DNA of 29,424 bases from CAJAUT01 sp043809365 (GCA_043809365.1 JAZDDW010000002.1:1-29424); one strand, 5' to 3'. Shown: positions 23,161 to 29,252, numbered from the stretch's first letter. The notes: generated from the letters alone by a model not told the origin. A program made the numbers and translations.

Positions 23161-24825
23161 TTAAACCTCGGTGTTGATATTTAAGTGTTGGGTTAACTCG
23201 CCGATTTTAAGCGCCAATTTCTTGAGCTCGACAAGCACGGGATCGGTGATGGTGCCAGCTTTTTGCACGATTTGGAGGGAAGATTTGCCGGCTTGGGTAG
23301 TCAAATAGGAGAGCACAATCTTTTTCCACTCTGCCATATTTTTGAGTTCTACGGAGGCGGAGTAACCTTCGGTAACGAGCCAAATGAGAACAATCTGGGA
23401 ATAGACATCGAGAGGTTCGTCCCATCCTTGTTTGAGGATCTCGGAGACTCGAGCACCTTTTTCCAGTTGAGCCTTGGTTTTGGCGTCGAGATCGGAGGCA
23501 AACTGGGCAAAAGCGGCTAGTTCGCGATATTGAGCAAGATCCAGGCGGAGACGGCCGGCAATTTTCTTCATTGTCTTGATCTGGGCATCTCCTCCCACGC
23601 GCGAGACCGACAAACCAACGTTGACGGCGGGTTTGAAACCAGAATTGAAGAGATCGGATTCGAGATAAATCTGGCCATCGGTAATACTGATGACGTTGGT
23701 GGGGATATAGGCCGAGACATCCCCTGCTTGGGTTTCGATGATGGGTAGCGCGGTCAAGGAGCCACCACCATACTCCTTGCTCAAGCGACAACTGCGCTCG
23801 AGGAGACGGGAATGAAGGTAAAAAACATCCCCGGGATAAGCTTCGCGACCGGAGGGGCGGCGCAAGAGAAGTGAGAGTTCGCGATAGGCCCAGGCATGTT
23901 TACTCAAATCATCGTAGATAATGAGAGCGTCAGCCCCATGTTTGGCATAGTACTCACCCATCGCGGTGGCTGCATAGGGCGCGATAAACTGCATCGAGGC
24001 GGGATCGGAGGCAGTAGCGGCGACAATCGTGGTGTATTCCATGGCCCCATATTTGGCGAGAGTATTTTGGAGTTGAGCCACAAAAGACCGTTTTTGACCA
24101 ATTGTTACGTAGATACATTTGAGGTTTTCTTTTTTCTGATTAATGATGGTGGTGACCGCTATCGAACTTTTCCCAATACCACGATCGCCAATAATGAGCT
24201 CACGTTGACCCCGACCGAGGGGGATCATGGAGTCGATGGCCACAATGCCAGTTTGGACGGGTTGGGAGACGTGCTCTCGGGTAATCACGCCTGGGGCAAT
24301 ATTTTCGACCGGATAGATTTCCTCCCCTACTGGATCAGGTAGGCCATCAATTGCCATCCCGAGGCCATCAACTACTCTGCCAAGGAAATTGGGCCCCACA
24401 GGAACGGAGAGAACACGACCCGTGGTCTCTACCCTACCTCCCTCTTTGAGATGTGTATAGGTACCTAGGAGCACCACACCGACAGAAGTTGTAAGCAGTG
24501 ACATAGCCAGTCCGTAGGTACCACCCTCAAACAGGAGCAACTCGCTCATCATGACGTTCGATAGGCCAGCAACCATCGCAACTCCATCACCTAAGCTCAA
24601 AATTGTCCCCACACTCTTAATGGTGGGAACGGACTTGAGTGTGGATAAGAGAGATAAATCGAGCTCGCGATCACCGAGGGTGAGTTTGATGCCAGTAACT
24701 TGATTTGGATCAAGCTTTTGTTCTAGCTTGGCGGTAGTACCAAATTGGTTATGGGCAAAGCTCTCAAGCTTTTTGAGCTCACTGGATGAGAGTTTGGAGG
24801 CGGAGCTGGCAGTAATGGTAGTCAT
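23161..24825 (-). CDS. atpA: ATP synthase F1 alpha subunit with an N-terminal delta-subunit-like domain, 554 aa
   Basis: From about residue 70 the protein is a normal alpha subunit: VGTILSLGDGVA.V.GL, GRVLSVPVG, Walker A GDRGIGKSS (213-221), and the SVSRVGGDAQ.K.MK motif. Residues 10-65 instead read KLSSSELKKLE.......KLEQKLDPNQVTGIKLTLGDRELDLS.L..LKS. This matches the C-terminal domain of subunit delta (compare E. coli ALTDQQL.K.........KIDKS...GV.I..GD.VIDGS....L..L). A normal alpha begins with a short helix that binds the delta N-terminal domain; that helix is absent. No separate atpH exists between atpF (three bases upstream) and atpA. No other Met start is available for the alpha part before residue 84. 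No strong Shine-Dalgarno is seen at the start. Confidence 0.93.
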   Translation of the reverse strand: MTTITASSASKLSSSELKKLESFAHNQFGTTAKLEQKLDPNQVTGIKLTLGDRELDLSLLSTLKSVPTIKSVGTILSLGDGVAMVAGLSNVMMSELLLFEGGTYGLAMSLLTTSVGVVLLGTYTHLKEGGRVETTGRVLSVPVGPNFLGRVVDGLGMAIDGLPDPVGEEIYPVENIAPGVITREHVSQPVQTGIVAIDSMIPLGRGQRELIIGDRGIGKSSIAVTTIINQKKENLKCIYVTIGQKRSFVAQLQNTLAKYGAMEYTTIVAATASDPASMQFIAPYAATAMGEYYAKHGADALIIYDDLSKHAWAYRELSLLLRRPSGREAYPGDVFYLHSRLLERSCRLSKEYGGGSLTALPIIETQAGDVSAYIPTNVISITDGQIYLESDLFNSGFKPAVNVGLSVSRVGGDAQIKTMKKIAGRLRLDLAQYRELAAFAQFASDLDAKTKAQLEKGARVSEILKQGWDEPLDVYSQIVLIWLVTEGYSASVELKNMAEWKKIVLSYLTTQAGKSSLQIVQKAGTITDPVLVELKKLALKIGELTQHLNINTEV

Positions 24826-24828
24826 AGA

Positions 24829-25305
24829 TTATTTTAGTTTGGCGATAATTGCACTAGTAATTTTGGCCGAATCCTGGGCAGAAAGAGTATCCGCCAAGGC
24901 TTTTTTGACAATTGCAGTAGCCAGAACAGTCGCTTTCTTTTCGATCAATTTGTCGAGCGCGGATTGTTCGCTTTGCACATCTGCGCGAATTTTGTCGGTT
25001 TCGGCTTTGGCTTTGACCCTAGCTTGTTCGATGATTTCGTTAGCCTTGAGCTTGCCTTCTTTTTCGGCGCTAGCAAGGATAGCGGCGGCAGATTTTTTGG
25101 TTTTGGTCAGCTCGGCCTTGAGTGTTTTTTCGCTTTCGGCGGCTGATTTAAGATTTTTTTCGGCTGCAATGAGACCCTCGTTAATCTTTTTGGCGCGATC
25201 ATCTAACAACTTCATGAGGGGTTTATAGAGGTATTTGGTCAAGACATAGAGGATGAGACCAAAGTTAAAGGCTTGGAAGAGGACTTGCCAGATATTAATT
25301 TGCAT
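24829..25305 (-). CDS. atpF: ATP synthase Fo b subunit, 158 aa
   Basis: One N-terminal membrane helix (about residues 4-24) precedes a long charged coiled-coil helix (30-140), as in the peripheral stalk subunit b. The motif NF.LILYVL.K.LYKP......RA..I..GL..AE is typical. A strong Shine-Dalgarno (AAAGGAGG) lies six bases before the ATG. Its C-terminal end would normally bind the delta C-terminal domain, which here seems to be carried by AtpA. The length is normal, so b itself is not fused. Confidence 0.93.
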   Translation of the reverse strand: MQINIWQVLFQAFNFGLILYVLTKYLYKPLMKLLDDRAKKINEGLIAAEKNLKSAAESEKTLKAELTKTKKSAAAILASAEKEGKLKANEIIEQARVKAKAETDKIRADVQSEQSALDKLIEKKATVLATAIVKKALADTLSAQDSAKITSAIIAKLK

Positions 25306-25315
25306 GGATCCTCCT

Positions 25316-25570
25316 TTAGACGAATTTTAGAATAAGCGCAATAACGAGAGCATAGATAGCAACGGCCTCAGCAAAAGCAAAACCAAGAATCATGTTGGTT
25401 TGAATTTTGCTCGAAGCTTCGGGGTTGCGTCCAATGGCTTGCATGGCGCCAAGTCCTACGAGACCAATACCAATGCCAGGTCCGATGGCCCCAAGACCCA
25501 TAGCCAAACCAACGGCGATGTTGCTATCAAATATCATTTGGGTGGCTTGTGCCACTGCTTCTGCTGCCAT
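25316..25570 (-). CDS. atpE: ATP synthase Fo c subunit, 84 aa
   Basis: Two membrane helices are joined by the polar loop GRNPEA (residues 47-52). The ion-binding acid is Glu68 in AFAEAVAIYALVIAL. The Gly-rich first helix (GLAMGLGAIGPGIGIGLVGLGA) is the ring-packing motif. The Na+-type signature (Gln in helix 1 and ES/ET at the binding site) is missing: the residues are Ile and Glu-Ala, so proton coupling is more likely. A strong AAGGAG lies six bases before the start, fitting the need for many copies. Confidence 0.96.
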   Translation of the reverse strand: MAAEAVAQATQMIFDSNIAVGLAMGLGAIGPGIGIGLVGLGAMQAIGRNPEASSKIQTNMILGFAFAEAVAIYALVIALILKFV

Positions 25571-25613
25571 ATAGACTCCTTTTTAATTAATTAACTAATT
25601 TGACTAACTAAAT

Positions 25614-26372
25614 TTAGTGTTCTCCCTCGTGTGCTAGGGTAGCATTGTTCATAAAGACGGTAGAGAGCATCATAAAGACGAGGCCTTGGATCACGCCCAC
25701 AAAAATCTCCAGACCATAGAAAGGCATGGGTAGACCGAGGGGAATCAAGAACGTCATAACCGAGATCAAGACTTCACCGGCGAAAATATTGCCAAAGAGA
25801 CGAAAGGTAAAGGAAATAATTTTGGAAAACTCAGAAACTAGTTCCAAGATGCCCACAAACGCGTTGATGGGATTGCTAAAGTTAAAGAATTTTTTGAGAT
25901 AGCCAAAGCCCAAATACTTGAAACCATAAACTTGGACCATGATCATGGTGATCAAAGAGAGAGCGAGGGCAGTGTTGATATCAGCGGTAGGTCCGCGTAA
26001 AAGAGGAATAAAGACAGACTCGCCGGCGTGGATCGCATTAAAGCCGATGGAGCCGGCTCCGGGTAAGAGCCCCGACCAGTTAGCCGGAACGATGAAGATA
26101 AAGAAAGTGACAACCATGGGGAAAAATAGTTTGGCTTTGGTGGAGCCGGCAATACTTTCGACGATGTTATAGAGTCCTTCGAGCATAAACTCAAAAAACA
26201 TTTGGAGGCGGGTAAGTTTGCCCTGCATCACCAAAGACTTGCCAACTTTGATACAGATTAAAAGAGTGAGGAAAGAGATAACCCAGGAAGTTAAGATAGA
26301 ATTACTAATGGGTACGCCAAGGAAATGAAAGACTGATTCCGCGGCAATTGAGATATGTAGTGATGATGTCAT
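25614..26372 (-). CDS. atpB: ATP synthase Fo a subunit, 252 aa
   Basis: This is a multi-pass membrane protein. The essential arginine is Arg191 in ISFTFRLFGNIFAGEVL, followed by LGLPMPFYGLEIFVGVIQGLVFMMLSTVFM, the conserved last helices. It forms the proton half-channels next to the c-ring. It is the first gene of the ATP synthase run. No atpI precedes it. The promoter lies directly before the start codon (-35 TTGTAA, -10 TATCAT), with only ten bases between the -10 box and the ATG. Confidence 0.95.
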   Translation of the reverse strand: MTSSLHISIAAESVFHFLGVPISNSILTSWVISFLTLLICIKVGKSLVMQGKLTRLQMFFEFMLEGLYNIVESIAGSTKAKLFFPMVVTFFIFIVPANWSGLLPGAGSIGFNAIHAGESVFIPLLRGPTADINTALALSLITMIMVQVYGFKYLGFGYLKKFFNFSNPINAFVGILELVSEFSKIISFTFRLFGNIFAGEVLISVMTFLIPLGLPMPFYGLEIFVGVIQGLVFMMLSTVFMNNATLAHEGEH

Positions 26373-26382
26373 ACGGGAATTT

Positions 26383-26411
26383 ATGATAACAGTTAAAGAT
26401 GGTTTTTACAA
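26383..26411 (-). promoter_or_regulatory. Promoter of the atpB-to-pgi gene run
   Basis: On the minus strand TTGTAA (26411-26406), 17 bases, TATCAT (26388-26383). The predicted transcription start is three to four bases before the atpB ATG, leaving no room for a Shine-Dalgarno. Confidence 0.6.
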
Positions 26412-26454
26412 TACCAAAAGCGACATAAGACAATTTTTCGATAAAGCTTAACTG

Positions 26455-26484
26455 TTGTATTCTCTCCACAATTTCTGCTAAGAT
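26455..26484 (+). promoter_or_regulatory. Promoter of the 541-aa secreted protein gene
   Basis: TTGTAT (26455-26460), 18 bases, TAAGAT (26479-26484). The -10 box ends seven bases before the GTG at 26492, so the message is predicted to be leaderless. It is divergent from the atpB promoter with 43 bases between the two -35 boxes. Confidence 0.55.
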
Positions 26485-26491
26485 CAAATGA

Positions 26492-28117
26492 GTGAAAAAA
26501 CTTACTTATTTGGCTTTCTTATTTAGCGTCTTTTTTCTTCTGGTACCACCAACTCGCGCCCAGACCACACAGGCAGCAGATCTTCGGTGTGACGTAAGCA
26601 TGTACAAGGTCTACCGCAACTCTTCCTTACCCTATAGCTACAACGGCACCCTAGTTCCTAGTGGAACTCGGACGAACTTCGATAGTTACTACGTTTACTC
26701 CCTCAATCTCAAAAATCTGCTCGCTGTCCCTACACCCACCACAATCTCTCGGGTTTACACCACCAACATCAGTGGTGGCCAGGAGCCACTTAGTATCCTC
26801 GACTACAAGATGTACCCACCCGGCAGTATTTGTATCGAAAACCTGACCGACAAAACAATTAGCTGCAACTCCAATCATCAATTTTTAAATAGCACCAACG
26901 GCTTTACCCAGATTTTAGTCAAAGTCAACCAGTTCCAATCCGACAAATATAACACTAGCACTCTCTTTACCATCGAAACAGACAAAGGCAAGGTCGAATG
27001 CGCCAACATGCTCATGCTCGACCAAAGTTTGCCTATCAATACGGACGCGCCAGTCAACTGGAAGACCAAATTTGCTTCCTTTTCCGCCGATCATTTTATG
27101 CTCATGATCGGTAATAACCAATTTTTTCTCGGCAAAGAGCCCGTTGCCATCCACTCAGACGGTTACGATGATGGCTCCGACAATACTTACACAACACTCG
27201 AGTCAACTTGGTACGAAGATCCCTACGGTTACGACGCCAAAATGAACGCGAGTCCAGTCGAGATGCGGCTGTATCTCTATTTCCGGCGAACAGGCTCTAC
27301 TTGGGAACTTACTGAATTACGCACGTATGGCGTAGACGCAAACCAATCCTGGCTTTACTATGATGTAAAAGGTGGTGGCACAATCACCTCGACCGTGGGT
27401 ACCCCGTTCAAGCAAAACGTGGTATTTACTGACAAGTCCGGCGCAAACAACCAGATTATCTGCAATGGCTGTAGCATCAATGCTTTTATGGATTTGGCCA
27501 GTTCAGTCGATATGGGATATGCCATCAATTCTAGTGCTGATAGTCCAATCACCATTACCAACGAACCAGGTACTTGGTTCACCATCAAAGTCGGACTAGA
27601 GTCCAAGAACACGCTCAGTTCTAATTACCAAAAATTCTCCTGGGATTATTCTCCAAATGGTAGTTTAAACTTGGAAAATCTCAATTCTGATGGTTCTCTA
27701 ATCCGGATCAACGGGAGTGAGGTAGGTACGGCAAAACTCTCTGTCAAAGCCTACGACACCTCGAATAGCGATTCTCGCTTACTTGCAACCAAACATTACG
27801 TGGTCAAAATATTGGACGGAAAAGCCACAGAAAGTCCCCAATGTACCTTTATTAATCAGCCAATTTTCAAATCGAAACAAGCCAACTGTTGTGACGGGCT
27901 CAGCTTAATCCCTGCCAATGATGAACAAGTAAGTATAGTAGGATACTGTGTAGATAAGAACTCTCCAGACACCCAGTACGACAAACTCCAGGCTGAATTA
28001 GACTCTATGAGGGCTCGTCTAGAAAAAACAGAAGTGAAACAGACTGCCATGCAAAGAATACTTGCAGACGTTCAAACTATGGTTACAAAAATTCTCAAGC
28101 TATTAAGACTAAAGTAG
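26492..28117 (+). CDS. Large secreted protein of unknown family with C-terminal coiled coil, 541 aa
   Basis: The GTG at 26492 begins a clear signal peptide (residues 1-23, cleavage after TRA). The mature part is rich in Asn, Ser, Thr and Tyr. It looks beta-rich and contains several cysteines that could form disulfides (for example C-N-G-C near 325 and CC near 467). A segment near 360-440 resembles an immunoglobulin-like extracellular fold. The last 45 residues (about 495-540) form a heptad-rich coiled coil ending in a basic tail. I do not recognise a family; a surface or adhesion protein is likely. Its coding strand is C-rich, opposite in skew to the other plus-strand genes here. A weak hairpin, AGACTA-aag-TAGTCT (28106-28120), spans its stop. 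Confidence 0.75.
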   Translation: MKKLTYLAFLFSVFFLLVPPTRAQTTQAADLRCDVSMYKVYRNSSLPYSYNGTLVPSGTRTNFDSYYVYSLNLKNLLAVPTPTTISRVYTTNISGGQEPLSILDYKMYPPGSICIENLTDKTISCNSNHQFLNSTNGFTQILVKVNQFQSDKYNTSTLFTIETDKGKVECANMLMLDQSLPINTDAPVNWKTKFASFSADHFMLMIGNNQFFLGKEPVAIHSDGYDDGSDNTYTTLESTWYEDPYGYDAKMNASPVEMRLYLYFRRTGSTWELTELRTYGVDANQSWLYYDVKGGGTITSTVGTPFKQNVVFTDKSGANNQIICNGCSINAFMDLASSVDMGYAINSSADSPITITNEPGTWFTIKVGLESKNTLSSNYQKFSWDYSPNGSLNLENLNSDGSLIRINGSEVGTAKLSVKAYDTSNSDSRLLATKHYVVKILDGKATESPQCTFINQPIFKSKQANCCDGLSLIPANDEQVSIVGYCVDKNSPDTQYDKLQAELDSMRARLEKTEVKQTAMQRILADVQTMVTKILKLLRLK

Positions 28118-28136
28118 TCTCGTGAACGTGATTTTC

Positions 28137-28165
28137 TTCTCAAAGACCAGGTTATTTGGTACAAT
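28137..28165 (+). promoter_or_regulatory. Promoter of the tRNA cluster
   Basis: TTCTCA (28137-28142), 17 bases, TACAAT (28160-28165), with a predicted start at about 28172, just before the truncated tRNA-Lys copy at 28176. The intact tRNA-Lys at 28475 has no comparably good promoter of its own. Confidence 0.45.
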
Positions 28166-28172
28166 ACGACAA

Positions 28173-28203
28173 GTGGGGCCTATAGCTCAGCCTGGTTAGA
28201 GCA
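28173..28203 (+). repeat. 31-bp direct repeat, left copy (5' part of tRNA-Lys)
   Basis: It is identical to 28472-28502. It covers two or three bases before the tRNA, the 5' acceptor strand and the D arm, and stops at the first base of the anticodon arm. The two copies are 299 bases apart and bracket the GIY-YIG gene. Confidence 0.9.
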
Positions 28204-28227
28204 TCCCGACTTGTCGGGAGTGTCCTG
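28176..28227 (+). pseudogene. Truncated tRNA-Lys copy with a palindromic anticodon arm
   Basis: The acceptor 5' strand, D arm and variable region (GTGTCCTG) match the intact tRNA-Lys at 28475. The 17-base anticodon arm is replaced by the 16-bp palindrome TCCCGACTTGTCGGGA (28204-28219), and the T arm and 3' acceptor strand are missing. It cannot fold as a tRNA. Confidence 0.8.
28204..28219. repeat. 16-bp perfect palindrome, copy 1
   Basis: TCCCGACTTGTCGGGA, a hairpin with at most a two-base loop. The same sequence recurs at 28587-28602 in a second tRNA relic. It resembles interspersed hairpin repeats of Patescibacteria genomes. Confidence 0.85.
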
Positions 28228-28231
28228 TTCA

Positions 28232-28498
28232 ATGAAAAGCTATCTATATATTTTATATGATAGTCAGAAAGATAAGTATTATATTGGGCAAACGCAAAAT
28301 TTAGCCGACCGATTCAAGCGTCACCAAAGCCATCGAAGTAAATATACTAGGACTGGAAGCTGGTCTTTAGTCTATAAGGAGCTGTATAATAGTAGGTCAG
28401 AGGCCTTTAAGAGAGAGCTCTATCTTAAATCCCTTAAAAGCAAAATTAAAATCCGAGAGCTAATTAGTAATGTGGGGCCTATAGCTCAGCCTGGTTAG
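28232..28498 (+). CDS. GIY-YIG nuclease domain protein, 88 aa, inside the tRNA cluster
   Basis: The GIY-YIG signature is present: YIL (residues 6-8), YYIG (about 17-20), the conserved Arg in NLADRFKRH, and the metal-binding Glu in SEAFKRELYLKS. I prefer the ATG at 28232; an upstream in-frame ATG (28211) would start within the palindrome. The last eight codons and the TAG stop (28496-28498) are the first bases of the intact tRNA-Lys, up to its D loop. Small GIY-YIG proteins include UvrC-like and YhbQ-like nucleases and homing endonucleases. The position between a tRNA fragment and an intact tRNA, within 31-bp direct repeats, favours a mobile or homing role. Confidence 0.8.
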   Translation: MKSYLYILYDSQKDKYYIGQTQNLADRFKRHQSHRSKYTRTGSWSLVYKELYNSRSEAFKRELYLKSLKSKIKIRELISNVGPIAQPG

Positions 28499-28502
28499 AG
28501 CA
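28472..28502 (+). repeat. 31-bp direct repeat, right copy (5' part of intact tRNA-Lys)
   Basis: It is identical to 28173-28203. Its sequence is both the 5' portion of the working tRNA-Lys and the end of the GIY-YIG reading frame. Confidence 0.9.
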
Positions 28503-28549
28503 CCTGCCTTTTAAGCAGGGTGTCCTGGGTCCGAATCCCAGTGGGCCCA
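28475..28549 (+). tRNA. tRNA-Lys(TTT)
   Basis: This is a full cloverleaf. The acceptor GGGCCTA pairs with TGGGCCC (one T-G wobble), and the D arm is GCTC...GAGC. The anticodon stem CCTGC/GCAGG encloses CTTTTAA (anticodon TTT at 28510-28512). The T arm is CTGGG-TCCGAAT-CCCAG, with discriminator A at 28549. CCA is not encoded. Confidence 0.95.
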
Positions 28550-28559
28550 CAACAAAATT

Positions 28560-28631
28560 GAGTCCAACTCTAAAGTGGTTAGAGCATCCCGACTTGTCGG
28601 GAGTGACTGGGTCCGAATCCCAGTGGGCCCA
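28560..28631 (+). pseudogene. Chimeric tRNA relic with a palindromic anticodon arm
   Basis: The 3' half (28607-28632) is identical to the intact tRNA-Lys T arm and acceptor end. The 5' half (GAGTCCA, with CTCT/AGAG D stem) is diverged but can still pair, with one A-C mismatch in the acceptor stem. The anticodon arm is the palindrome TCCCGACTTGTCGGGA (28587-28602), one base too short for a seven-base loop with a five-bp stem and with no U33 in place. It shares 30 identical bases (28576-28605) with the truncated copy (28193-28222). Confidence 0.75.
28587..28602. repeat. 16-bp perfect palindrome, copy 2
   Basis: Identical to 28204-28219, again exactly at the anticodon-arm position of a tRNA-like sequence. 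Confidence 0.85.
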
Positions 28632-28648
28632 CCTTCGTCAAGACTTCG

Positions 28649-28664
28649 GTGGGCAAAGCCCACT
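28649..28664. repeat. Small hairpin between the tRNA relic and tRNA-Glu
   Basis: GTGGGC-aaa-GCCCAC followed by TGAATTTT. It repeats the GTGGGCCCAC end of the tRNA-Lys and could help separate or process the transcripts. It is a weak terminator candidate. Confidence 0.4.
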
Positions 28665-28671
28665 GAATTTT

Positions 28672-28745
28672 GGCCCCGTCGTATAGCCTGGTTAGTACAG
28701 CGGGTTTTCATCCCGCTAACTCCGGTTCAAATCCGGACGGGGTCA
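28672..28745 (+). tRNA. tRNA-Glu(TTC)
   Basis: The acceptor GGCCCCG pairs with CGGGGTC (one G-T wobble). The anticodon stem GCGGG/CCCGC encloses TTTTCAT with anticodon TTC. The T arm is TCCGG-TTCAAAT-CCGGA, with discriminator A at 28745. CCA is not encoded. Confidence 0.95.
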
Positions 28746-28760
28746 CAAAAGGAGGTAAGT

Positions 28761-28883
28761 ATGTTATCCATTGAGAGTGAAGTTCTCCCGATTGATTATA
28801 TAGCTGATCCAACTGCTACAGAAGAGTGGCAAGAAGCAGACGACGGAGTGACGAAGGGGCAAGAAATACCCGATGGAGATTAA
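28761..28883 (+). CDS. Small acidic protein, 40 aa, unknown
   Basis: The ATG at 28761 has a perfect Shine-Dalgarno (AAAGGAGG) with a five-base spacer, the best on this strand, which argues for real translation. The peptide is strongly acidic (about 12 Asp/Glu, one Lys, no Arg), soluble and without a recognised motif. It starts 15 bases after tRNA-Glu and its TAA overlaps the rplS stop on the other strand (28880-28883). A longer frame in the same phase would run back through the tRNAs and is not credible. The family is not recognised. Confidence 0.6.
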   Translation: MLSIESEVLPIDYIADPTATEEWQEADDGVTKGQEIPDGD

Positions 28884-29209
28884 ACTGTCTTGGCAATTTT
28901 GACGGTTGAGGCGGCCTTGCCTTTGAGGTCGCGCATAAAGTAGAGTTTGGCGCGACGAGCAAAACTAGTTTTTTTGATTTCTATTTTCTCGATGACTGGA
29001 GCATGAAGCGGGAAAATCTTTTCGACGCCAATACTACCTGAGGCAATTTTCCTCACCACAAAAGTGGGATCGTCTTTGGCGTGGATGGCAATGCAGACTC
29101 CCTCAAAGATTTGCGTACGGGACTTGTCCCCTTCTTTGATTGAATGGTGAACACGCACAGTGTCGCCGACGTGAAAAGTAATGTCTTTGTGCTTAATTGA
29201 GTTAGCCAT
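28880..29209 (-). CDS. rplS: 50S ribosomal protein L19, 109 aa
   Basis: The L19 pattern is clear: F.VGDTVRVHHSIKEGDKSRTQIFEGVCIAI, then FVVRKIASGSIGVEKIFPLHAPVIEKIEI, and the basic end with FARRAKLYFMRDLKGKAA. L19 sits at the 30S-50S interface. I choose the ATG at 29209 (MANSIKHKD); an open frame extends 47 codons upstream but runs over the promoter and the pyrG end. Its own promoter places the -10 box seven bases from the ATG, so the message should be leaderless. Confidence 0.95.
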   Translation of the reverse strand: MANSIKHKDITFHVGDTVRVHHSIKEGDKSRTQIFEGVCIAIHAKDDPTFVVRKIASGSIGVEKIFPLHAPVIEKIEIKKTSFARRAKLYFMRDLKGKAASTVKIAKTV

Positions 29210-29216
29210 GCGAAGT

Positions 29217-29245
29217 ATTTTAGCAGAGATATAGATTTTCGACAA
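29217..29245 (-). promoter_or_regulatory. rplS promoter
   Basis: On the minus strand TTGTCG (29245-29240), 17 bases, TAAAAT (29222-29217), then seven bases to the ATG at 29209. It is one of the clearest leaderless arrangements in the window. Confidence 0.6.
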
Positions 29246-29252
29246 TAATACT

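Noticed and set aside
28176..28227. Functional tRNA reading of the truncated copy (anticodon CTT or TTG)
   Set aside because: The arm gives no five-bp stem with a seven-base loop and U33, and the T arm is missing.
28511..28711. Minus-strand open frame across tRNA-Lys, the relic and tRNA-Glu
   Set aside because: Its peptide is the reverse reading of tRNA T arms; no ribosome-binding site or family.
28575..28760. Plus-strand upstream extension of the 40-aa gene through the tRNAs
   Set aside because: It would translate tRNA sequence; the ATG at 28761 has a perfect Shine-Dalgarno.
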